NCBI GenBank assembly: GCA_934121885.1
Contig: CAKOVH010000004.1
Location: forward strand, 37,629-101,628
Direction: 5' to 3'
DNA: 64,000 nt
Origin: an uncultured Clostridia bacterium
GTDB taxonomy: Bacteria; Bacillota; Clostridia; TANB77; CAG-508
Below are positions 34,371-40,906 of the stretch, one piece after another. The notes below the pieces were generated by a model that ran no database searches, was not told where the DNA came from, and worked only from the letters and a program-made list of their open reading frames with translations. The stretch's first letter is position 1. Every line of letters begins with the position of its first letter. A program made the position numbers and the translations under genes.

Positions 34371-34680
34371 TGGAGCCACTTGTCCGAATCGAACGGACGA
34401 CCTACTGATTCATACTACTATAATTTTCATTACCACAAATGTGTTTGTAGTCTGGACTTTCTCTTTGCCTTAGCTTATGCCTTAGACACACCGTATAAAG
34501 TCTCTACACTCAGAAATTTCTTTCTTAGCTCGGGATTAACATATATTATATACTTAGTCTTCCCCGAATTAGCGGTGTCCACTTTATATGTTTCCACATA
34601 AAGGTGCAAAATAGTTCAAAATAAGTTAAAAACTTATCTATTCCACAAGTCAGTTGCTCTACCAGCTGAGCTAAAGTGGC
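34371..34680 (-). tRNA. tRNA-Thr(UGU) interrupted by a group I intron
   Basis: Exon 1 is 34645-34680 (36 bases) and exon 2 is 34411-side 34371-34410 (40 bases, CCA encoded). Joined, they form a full cloverleaf: acceptor GCCACTT / AAGTGGC, D-arm GCTC...GAGC, anticodon stem ACTGA / TCAGT with loop CTTGTAA (anticodon TGT) and T-arm GTCCG TTCGATT CGGAC. The 234-base intron sits between bases 36 and 37. The joined anticodon arm is identical to the usual Firmicutes tRNA-Thr(UGU) arm. Confidence 0.93.
34411..34644 (-). ncRNA. Group I self-splicing intron in tRNA-Thr
   Basis: On the minus strand the intron has the conserved core: P3 (ACACCG with CGGTGT), P4 (TCGGG with CCCGA, in a Q-like AATCCCGAGC), R-like GTGTAGAGACTTTATACGG, and P7 (GACTT with AAGTC, in S-like AAGAGAAAGTCC). 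P2 (CTTTATG / CATATAAAG) and P6 (AGAAA / TTTCT with a GAAA loop) are also visible. The last 5' exon base is T and the last intron base is G, as group I splicing requires. A P1 can be drawn between ACTTGT and ATAAGT. The intron is 234 bases, with no reading frame inside. Confidence 0.85.
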
Positions 34681-34690
34681 ATTATTCAAT

Positions 34691-34765
34691 TGGTGACCCC
34701 GACGGGAATCGAACCCATGTCTCCGCCGTGAAAGGGCGATGTCTTAACCGCTTGACCACGGGGCC
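34691..34765 (-). tRNA. tRNA-Glu(UUC)
   Basis: A 75-base cloverleaf with anticodon loop CTTTCAC (anticodon TTC), T-arm around GGGTTCGATTCCC and encoded CCA. Confidence 0.96.
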
Positions 34766-34776
34766 AAAAATCTGTA

Positions 34777-34803
34777 CTAGGATCTAATTAAATTAGATCC
34801 TAG
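34777..34803. repeat. 27-base near-perfect palindrome between two tRNAs
   Basis: Arms CTAGGATCTAATT and AATTAGATCCTAG surround one base in the spacer between tRNA-Lys and tRNA-Glu. On the minus strand it is followed by ATTTTT. It could be a processing signal or a leaky terminator. Confidence 0.7.
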
Positions 34804-34805
34804 AT

Positions 34806-34881
34806 TGGTGAGCCATCGCGGACTCGAACCGCGGACAACTTGATTAAAAGTCAAGTGCTCTACCACCTGAGCTAATGACCC
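34806..34881 (-). tRNA. tRNA-Lys(UUU)
   Basis: A 76-base cloverleaf with anticodon loop CTTTTAA (anticodon TTT), stem CTTGA / TCAAG and encoded CCA. The acceptor stem contains two G-U pairs. It is the first gene of the minus-strand tRNA cluster. Confidence 0.96.
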
Positions 34882-34890
34882 AGATTTTAG

Positions 34891-34921
34891 ACTTGCGTTT
34901 GCTCATTAGGTAAACGCAAGT
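34891..34921 (-). other. Leader hairpin of the tRNA cluster
   Basis: ACTTGCGTTT and AAACGCAAGT form a 10-base stem in the transcribed leader between the promoter and tRNA-Lys. It may be a processing element. Confidence 0.55.
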
Positions 34922-34924
34922 ACT

Positions 34925-34953
34925 ATTGTAAACTATTTTATTGCTTTTGTCAA
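34925..34953 (-). promoter_or_regulatory. Promoter of the tRNA Lys-Glu-Thr cluster
   Basis: On minus, TTGACA (34953-34948) and TACAAT (34930-34925) have a 17-base spacer, followed by the leader hairpin. Confidence 0.85.
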
Positions 34954-35009
34954 TACAAATTATGAAATTTTTGTGAAATTTTGTATTTTTTTATTTTCTA
35001 GCTTTGCTT

Positions 35010-35195
35010 TTATGCATTTAACTTCTCTAGAAGCTCGTCAACATCAATTCCGTGTACCTCACATGCTTCTTCTAATGTCTCAGCTTGTGAAGTTGGACAA
35101 CCTAAGCAATGCATTCCTGCTTCTAATAATATATCTGCTTTTTCTCCTGCAACTTGTAGTATTTCTCCTATAGTCATATCTTTATTTATCTTCAT
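35010..35195 (-). CDS. DUF1858 redox-disulfide domain protein
   Basis: A 61-residue protein, MKINKDMTIGEILQVAGEKA, with a CLGCPTSQAETLEEAC cysteine patch (Cys30, Cys33 and Cys44 area). It matches the small DUF1858 / hybrid-cluster-associated disulfide family, thought to carry a redox-active Cys pair. GGAGG lies 8 bases before the ATG. It is a stand-alone gene between the tRNA cluster and the secretion block. Confidence 0.85.
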   Translation of the reverse strand: MKINKDMTIGEILQVAGEKADILLEAGMHCLGCPTSQAETLEEACEVHGIDVDELLEKLNA

Positions 35196-35310
35196 TTCAT
35201 TTCCTCCTTTATATTTTAGATAATTAATTTTATCATAATTTTTAAAAAAAGTATAGACAAATTAAAAACTTTGTTATATCATTGTAAAAAATTGGAAGGT
35301 GGTGCTATTT

Positions 35311-35457
35311 ATTAATTTAATTGATATCTTTTTTATTGTTTTTATTATTAATCTTTTTATTACCTTTTATTCAATATATCTTTTTTTCGAAATAAAAATA
35401 TTCCATAATAAACAAGGTGCAAAATTAAATATTAAATCCAAGAAGGTGATTTTATAA
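35311..35457 (+). CDS. Small membrane protein at the head of the secretion block
   Basis: A 48-residue, highly hydrophobic frame (INLIDIFFIVFIINLFITFY, then a basic tail ending NIKSKKVIL) runs to a TAA at 35455-35457. Ribosome site GGAAGGTGG (35294-35302) points to an ATT at 35311, 8 bases downstream. GTG codons at 35299 and 35302 are in frame but overlap the site. The stop overlaps the next start by one base. No homolog recognised; a small inner-membrane partner of VirD4 is a reasonable guess. Confidence 0.5.
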   Translation: MNLIDIFFIVFIINLFITFYSIYLFFEIKIFHNKQGAKLNIKSKKVIL

Positions 35458-37199
35458 TTCATATTTTTTCTATAATTATTATTTCAGTTTTATTTATATT
35501 TTTTGGATATCGTATTTTTTCTCCCATTTTATTTTCTTCATCAATAATTATAACATATGGTATTCATCCTTTTGACATCTGTATAAAAAATCCAGAATTA
35601 TGGCAAATAATTAAAATACTATTTATTTTTACTTATATTTTTTCTTCCCTCATTTTATCTAATTTAATTTATAATTATTTATTTATCCCTTTTTTTAAAA
35701 TATTAATTTTTATTTTTAATAAATTAAAATTATATTTTTCAATATTTAAAAAATCTAAAAGTAATAAGTTTAAAAATAGTATTTTAAATAGTATTAATAA
35801 TTTACCACAATTAAATTTATTTATTGGTAACACTGAAAATAATAAAAATGCAATTTATTTACCAGAAAAAAGTTTATATCAAAATATTTTAATTACTGGA
35901 ACAATTGGAACTGGAAAAACAAGTAGTGCAATGTATCCATTTACTGAACAATTAATCTCAAATAAAAAAAATTTGCCTATGCTTATTTTAGATGTAAAAG
36001 GTAATTATTATTTAAAGGTAAAAGAATTGTGTCAAAAATATAATAGAATAAATGATTTAATTGTATTAGAATTAAACGGTAATTTTCGTTATAATCCTTT
36101 GCACAAACCTAATTTAAAGGCATCTGTTCTTGCTAATCGATTAAAGGATATACTTCTCTTATTTTCTCCAAATAATTCTGAATCTTATTGGATTGATAAA
36201 TCAGAACAAGTTTTAACTGAGGCTATAAAATTATGTAGATTATATAATAATGGATATGTAACCTTTGAAGAAATTCATAAGTTAATTACTATTGAAAATT
36301 ATTACAAAGAAAAAATTTTAATTTTAAGAGATTTATTTAATAAAAACAATTTATCATATTCACAAGTATATGATTTATTTTCATCAATTACTTTTTTTGA
36401 AAAAGAATTTTTTTCTTTAGATTCACGCACCCTTTCAATTTTAAAATCTGAAATAACAAGAATAACAAATTGTTTTATATCAGATTACTCTGTTTTTCAA
36501 ACCTTTTGTCCACCCAAAAAAGACTTAAATTTTTTAGGATTTAAAGATGCTTTAATATCTGGAAAAATTATTGTTTTAAATTTAAATATAGCAGAATACA
36601 AAAATTTATCAAAAATAATTGCAGCATATTTAAAATTAGATTTTCAGACAGAAGTCATGAATCGATTATCAAACAATAATTTTGAAGATTTCTCCCCTGC
36701 AGTTTTTATTTCAGACGAATATAGTGAGTATTGCACTATATCAGATAGCAATTTCTTTTCTCAAAGTAGAGAGGCAAAATGTATTAATATAATTGCAACA
36801 CAAAGTTATACCTCTCTTCTAAATACATTAAATAACAAATATGCTACTGAAGTAATTATTCAAAATTTAGTAAATAAATTGTGGTTTCGAACTGATGATA
36901 TGTTTACTATAGAATCGGCACAAAAACAAATTGGCAAGGAAGATAAAGAAAAAATATCAAAAAATATATCTGAAAATGCTAAAGAAACAAAATATAGTTA
37001 TTTATCAAATTCATTAAATTCTACAAATTCTAGTATTTCAGAAAGTATTAATACTTATTTACAATACGATTATATTTACGATACTAAATTTTTTACTCAA
37101 TTTTTAGAAAATTTTACATGTCTTGCATTTTTATCTGACGGACAAAAAATTATGAAACCAGAAAAAATAATTTTAAAACCATTTTTCAAAAAAAATTAA
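35457..37199 (+). CDS. VirD4/TraG-type coupling ATPase, probably with ATT start
   Basis: VirD4 proteins are hexameric membrane ATPases that feed substrates to type IV secretion channels. Two or three membrane segments lie in the first 110 residues, then Walker A GTIGTGKTSS (Lys154), a Walker B-like VFISDEYSEY and a C-terminal nucleotide-binding domain. The frame is open from 35430, yet contains no ATG, GTG or TTG until an ATG at 35931 inside the P-loop region, which would delete the membrane anchor. AAGGTGAT (35443-35450) directs to ATT at 35457, which overlaps the previous TAA (TAATT). The product is 580 residues, normal for the family. The base composition is extremely AT-rich. Confidence 0.85.
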   Translation: MHIFSIIIISVLFIFFGYRIFSPILFSSSIIITYGIHPFDICIKNPELWQIIKILFIFTYIFSSLILSNLIYNYLFIPFFKILIFIFNKLKLYFSIFKKSKSNKFKNSILNSINNLPQLNLFIGNTENNKNAIYLPEKSLYQNILITGTIGTGKTSSAMYPFTEQLISNKKNLPMLILDVKGNYYLKVKELCQKYNRINDLIVLELNGNFRYNPLHKPNLKASVLANRLKDILLLFSPNNSESYWIDKSEQVLTEAIKLCRLYNNGYVTFEEIHKLITIENYYKEKILILRDLFNKNNLSYSQVYDLFSSITFFEKEFFSLDSRTLSILKSEITRITNCFISDYSVFQTFCPPKKDLNFLGFKDALISGKIIVLNLNIAEYKNLSKIIAAYLKLDFQTEVMNRLSNNNFEDFSPAVFISDEYSEYCTISDSNFFSQSREAKCINIIATQSYTSLLNTLNNKYATEVIIQNLVNKLWFRTDDMFTIESAQKQIGKEDKEKISKNISENAKETKYSYLSNSLNSTNSSISESINTYLQYDYIYDTKFFTQFLENFTCLAFLSDGQKIMKPEKIILKPFFKKN

Positions 37200-37209
37200 G
37201 GAGGAACTT

Positions 37210-37566
37210 ATGAAAATTTATAAAATTCGAAAAAAATATTTTTTATTTTATTTTACTTTTATTTTATCATTTATTATTTTAATATTTTTTAATTCTAATG
37301 TTTTTGCAGGTTTATTTGATGGAACCCCTACTCTTATTACAAAACTAACTGATGCATTCGGAACAATAAAATCTTGGCTATTTACACTCTCTACTCCTGC
37401 CGCAGCAGTGGCAGTTGGTGTTGGTGTATTTATGAAAAAATTTAGTTTTGGAGACGAAGAAAGAATACGTGTAGCTAAAAAATTAATACGTGGATCTTTA
37501 TTTTCTTATGCTTTTATTCTAGCTCTTGATCTTATTCTTTCTGCAATTCAATCACTACTTGCTTAA
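37210..37566 (+). CDS. VirB2-like pilin subunit candidate
   Basis: A 118-residue protein with a long signal-like N-terminus (about 9-34, cut after NSNVFA), a short loop and two hydrophobic helices (about 55-73, ending in TPAAAVAVGVGVFM, and about 97-116). They are separated by a basic loop (FGDEERIRVAKKLIRG). This is the layout of VirB2/TrbC pilins and small T4SS membrane subunits. It follows virD4 by 10 bases with AAGGAGG and is followed by the VirB6-like gene. Confidence 0.75.
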   Translation: MKIYKIRKKYFLFYFTFILSFIILIFFNSNVFAGLFDGTPTLITKLTDAFGTIKSWLFTLSTPAAAVAVGVGVFMKKFSFGDEERIRVAKKLIRGSLFSYAFILALDLILSAIQSLLA

Positions 37567-37583
37567 TTTTTAGGAGGTTTATT

Positions 37584-38477
37584 TTGGATAACACAATTGT
37601 AGCAACTTCAAACTCTGTTTCTCAAACAATTCTAGATTCAATTAATCAAATTATTGGGAATTTATTTTCTTCTGTAGATACTACAATGTACGACTCCTTA
37701 GACAATTTAGTATTTACTGATATTTCAATTATTCATGATAATTTTTTATCTAAATTAATTGGTACTAATTCTACAAATGGCCTTATATTAATTGCTAATG
37801 CATTATTAGTAGGTTTTACCTTATATTATTGTTTTAGATTAATATATTCCAGATTTGTTTCTATTGAAATAGAAACACCTTATCAATTTATTTTTAAATT
37901 AATAATTTTTGGTATTGCAATAAATTCTTCTTATTTTATTTGTGAAAAATTAATTTATTTAAATTCATTAATTTCTTCTTCTATTTTAGAAATTGGAAAA
38001 AGTATATTTGGACAAGAAGTTTCTTTTTCTTCTTTTATTTCTAATATTAATTCTATTATTTCTATTGAAAATGAAAACTTTAATTTATTTTCTTTTGATG
38101 GATTATTAAAAAGTTTTATTTCTGCATCTCTTTTTAATTTATTATTTTCCTATGCCTTAAGATATATCTTGATTAAAGTTTTTGCATTACTTACTCCTTT
38201 TTCTATTTTAACATTAATTAATCACTCAACTTCTTGTTTTTTTAGAAGTTGGTTTAAAACTTTAATTTCACTTTTAATTATGCAAAGTTTTATTGCAATT
38301 ATATTATTAATTATTTTTTCTTTAAATTTTAATTTAGAAAATATATTTTCTAAATTAATTTGTATAGGATCTATTTATGCACTGGTTCGTGCTAATGGAT
38401 ATCTTCAGCACTTAATTGGAGGTATTTCCACTGATATTTCTACTAATATTTCTTTTATGAAAAATTTAATTAAATAA
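37584..38477 (+). CDS. VirB6/TrbL-like polytopic membrane protein
   Basis: A 297-residue protein with about six hydrophobic segments (around 68-90, 105-125, 170-195, 200-215, 225-252 and 255-275) and a polar N-terminus. The size and membrane density, together with its place between the VirB2-like and PrgI-like genes, match the VirB6/TrbL channel component. Sequence identity to known families is low. The start is a TTG with AGGAGG 7 bases upstream. Confidence 0.75.
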   Translation: MDNTIVATSNSVSQTILDSINQIIGNLFSSVDTTMYDSLDNLVFTDISIIHDNFLSKLIGTNSTNGLILIANALLVGFTLYYCFRLIYSRFVSIEIETPYQFIFKLIIFGIAINSSYFICEKLIYLNSLISSSILEIGKSIFGQEVSFSSFISNINSIISIENENFNLFSFDGLLKSFISASLFNLLFSYALRYILIKVFALLTPFSILTLINHSTSCFFRSWFKTLISLLIMQSFIAIILLIIFSLNFNLENIFSKLICIGSIYALVRANGYLQHLIGGISTDISTNISFMKNLIK

Positions 38478-38494
38478 TTATTTAGGAGGTTATT

Positions 38495-38776
38495 TTGAAA
38501 TTTATTTTTCCTCAGAATTATAATTTTAATTATAAATTATTTGGATTTATTGATTATACTACTATTTTTTTAAATATATTTTTTGGATTTATTATTTATT
38601 TAATTTCAAATATATTTAATAATTTATATTTAAAATTATGTTTTTTTATTATTTTATTTTTTCCTTTTTTATTAATTTCTATTATAGGATTTAATAACGA
38701 AAAAATTTTGTATATTATCAAATATATTTATTTGTATATAAAATCACCAAAATACTATATTTACAAAAAATTTTAA
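38495..38776 (+). CDS. PrgI/VirB3-like membrane protein
   Basis: A 93-residue protein starting FIFPQNYNFNYKLFGFIDY, similar to the PrgI family opening, with two membrane helices (about 25-43 and 48-67) and a charged tail. PrgI is the Gram-positive VirB3 counterpart, which normally precedes VirB4. Here VirB4 is on the other side of gyrA. The start is a TTG with AGGAGG 6 bases before it. It is the last gene of the plus-strand block. Confidence 0.8.
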   Translation: MKFIFPQNYNFNYKLFGFIDYTTIFLNIFFGFIIYLISNIFNNLYLKLCFFIILFFPFLLISIIGFNNEKILYIIKYIYLYIKSPKYYIYKKF

Positions 38777-38805
38777 TTTTATTGTATATATTTATCGCTG
38801 GTTTG

Positions 38806-38834
38806 TTGTAAAAACTTTTATAAAATGATATAAT
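38806..38834 (+). promoter_or_regulatory. Promoter of dnaD-dnaC
   Basis: TTGTAA (38806-38811) and TATAAT (38829-38834) with a 17-base spacer, 32 bases before dnaD. This separates the housekeeping pair from the secretion block. Confidence 0.65.
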
Positions 38835-38866
38835 CTGACAAATATACTTTTAAGGAGGAATAAATA

Positions 38867-39838
38867 ATGAAACTTGAACAATCTGATATCTTACCTTTAT
38901 TTTCAAACACAGAAATCCCAGATATCTTTTTTTCTGAATATTTATCACAAGCAAGTGGTGACTATATAAAAGTATATTTATATATGTTATTTTTGTCTAA
39001 GTATGATAAGGATATTAAAATTAATGATTTATCTAAAAAACTTGTGCTACCTTTAAAAGTAATTCAAGATGCCGTTAAATATTGGGAAGAACAAGAAGTA
39101 ATAACAAAAAAGAATACAGGGTATATTGTAAATAATCTTCAAGAGATTGAATTACATAAGTTATATAAACCAAAAACTGCATTATCTGCTGAACAAATTC
39201 AAAAATCAGCTGAAAATCAACAACGTGCAAAGGCTATTGAACACATTAATAGCAAATATTTTTCTGGTTTAATGCCTACAACATGGTATCCAGATATAGA
39301 ATTATGGTTTAAAAAATATAATTTTGATGAAGAAGTTATGATTGCTTTGTTTGGTTATTGTTTTGATCGTTCTGCACTTCATAAAGCATATATTCAAAGG
39401 GTAGCAGAAACTTGGAATAAAAATAATATAAAAACATTTAATGATTTAGATACTTATTATGAAAAACAAGAAAAAGTTAAAACTATCGCAAATACAATAT
39501 CTAAAAAATTAGGATTAAATAGACAACTTACTGAATATGAATATGCCTATATTGAAACTTGGCTTAATGAATTTGGATATAGTTTAGATATTATAGAAAT
39601 AGCTCTTAAAAAGACTACTTCAAAAGCAAATCCAAATTTTGATTATTTAAATAAACTTTTATCTGACTGGCATGACAGAGGATTTAAAACATCAAACGAA
39701 GTTCAAACTTTCTTACAAGAAATGAAACAAAAGAATAAAAACATTCAAACAATGGAAAAGAAAACAGGTTACAATAGATATGAGCAAAGAGAATATGATA
39801 ATTTAAATAGTCTTTATGCAAATTTTGATTTAAAATAA
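38867..39838 (+). CDS. dnaD: DnaD-like primosomal/replication initiation protein
   Basis: An N-terminal winged-helix region (about 25-95, with YIKVYLYMLFLSKYDKDIKINDLSKKLVL) is followed by two DnaD-type helical repeats (about 130-205 and 215-270; the second has YEYAYIETWLNEFGYSLDIIEIALKKTT). DnaD/DnaB2-domain proteins help load the replicative helicase at the origin. The product is 323 residues, with AAGGAGG before the ATG. It is paired with the helicase loader gene downstream, 29 bases away. Confidence 0.92.
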   Translation: MKLEQSDILPLFSNTEIPDIFFSEYLSQASGDYIKVYLYMLFLSKYDKDIKINDLSKKLVLPLKVIQDAVKYWEEQEVITKKNTGYIVNNLQEIELHKLYKPKTALSAEQIQKSAENQQRAKAIEHINSKYFSGLMPTTWYPDIELWFKKYNFDEEVMIALFGYCFDRSALHKAYIQRVAETWNKNNIKTFNDLDTYYEKQEKVKTIANTISKKLGLNRQLTEYEYAYIETWLNEFGYSLDIIEIALKKTTSKANPNFDYLNKLLSDWHDRGFKTSNEVQTFLQEMKQKNKNIQTMEKKTGYNRYEQREYDNLNSLYANFDLK

Positions 39839-39867
39839 TTATAACTGAAAGTAGGTGAATTTTTATT

Positions 39868-40869
39868 TTGTCTAATACTATTTTAAAAGAACTTTTAATT
39901 GAATATAATAAACAAAAAATGCTAGCTGAAAGAGATGCCGAATTAAGAAAAAGTGAAATTTATTCTAAAAAACCAGTTTTAGAGGAGATTGATAGAAAAT
40001 TACATAATTTTGCTATTTCTTCTGCAAAATCTATGATAAATAATCCTAGTGAAGATACTTTAATAGATTTACAAAATAAAATTCAAGAATTAAAAAATCA
40101 AAAAAAATCTATTTTAAATAAACTAAATATTAGCGAAGATTATTTTGAGCCAAAATATAGATGTTCAATATGTAAAGACACAGGATATATTACAAATTCT
40201 GATTATACTACCTCAATGTGTTCTTGTTTAAAACAAAAAATATTTGATATTGAATATAATAAATCAAATATATCAAATCTTAGTATTCAAACATTTGAAA
40301 ACTTTTCAGATTTATTATACTCATCAGAAATAGATGAACAAAAATATCATATGAAAGTTTCACCTAGGGATAATATTAATAAAATAAAAAAATTATGTTA
40401 TAATTTTATTGAAAATTTTGATAATCCTAACGAAAAAAATCTACTATTCACTGGTAATACTGGTCTTGGAAAAACCTTTCTTTCAAGTTGTATTGCAAAT
40501 GAATTATTGAAAAAACAAAAAAACGTTTTATATCAAACTGCACCAATTATGTTAGATACAATAATAGATTATAGATTTGGTAAAGAAAATACTGATAAAA
40601 CAATTTATGAAAATATATTAAATGTAGATTTATTAATTATTGATGATTTAGGAACCGAATGTATGAATAATATGAAATTTAGCGAATTATTTAATATTAT
40701 TAATACTAGACTTTTAAATACAAATCATATTACTAAAACAATTATATCTACAAATCTTAGTTTAAAAAATTTATATGATAATTATGATGAACGTATAGTT
40801 TCTAGAATCGTTGGAAATTATAATATTTGTTATTTTTTCGGTGATGATATTCGTTTTAAAAAAAGATAA
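39868..40869 (+). CDS. dnaC: DnaC/DnaI-type helicase loader ATPase
   Basis: An N-terminal coiled region (about 1-85) is followed by a zinc-binding cluster (CSICKDTGYI ... CSC, about 98-122) and an AAA+ ATPase domain with GNTGLGKT Walker A and LLIIDDLGTE Walker B. Downstream are a sensor-like TIISTNLSL and an arginine-finger-type DERIVSRI. This is the Gram-positive DnaI/IstB-like loader pattern; it brings the helicase to DNA with DnaD. The start is a TTG (GTAGGTGA upstream). It is the last gene of the plus run. Confidence 0.92.
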   Translation: MSNTILKELLIEYNKQKMLAERDAELRKSEIYSKKPVLEEIDRKLHNFAISSAKSMINNPSEDTLIDLQNKIQELKNQKKSILNKLNISEDYFEPKYRCSICKDTGYITNSDYTTSMCSCLKQKIFDIEYNKSNISNLSIQTFENFSDLLYSSEIDEQKYHMKVSPRDNINKIKKLCYNFIENFDNPNEKNLLFTGNTGLGKTFLSSCIANELLKKQKNVLYQTAPIMLDTIIDYRFGKENTDKTIYENILNVDLLIIDDLGTECMNNMKFSELFNIINTRLLNTNHITKTIISTNLSLKNLYDNYDERIVSRIVGNYNICYFFGDDIRFKKR

Positions 40870-40900
40870 ACACTTCAAATTAAATTTGAAGTGTTTTTAT
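40868..40900. terminator. Bidirectional terminator between dnaC and gyrA
   Basis: AAACACTTCAAAT and ATTTGAAGTGTTT around TAA, with a T-run on plus and an A-run on minus that reads as T on gyrA's strand. Confidence 0.9.
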
Positions 40901-40906
40901 TTTATA

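Noticed and set aside
35931..37199. Starting virD4 at ATG 35931
   Set aside because: This ATG lies within the P-loop region and would delete the Walker A motif and the membrane anchor that the upstream in-frame codons clearly encode.
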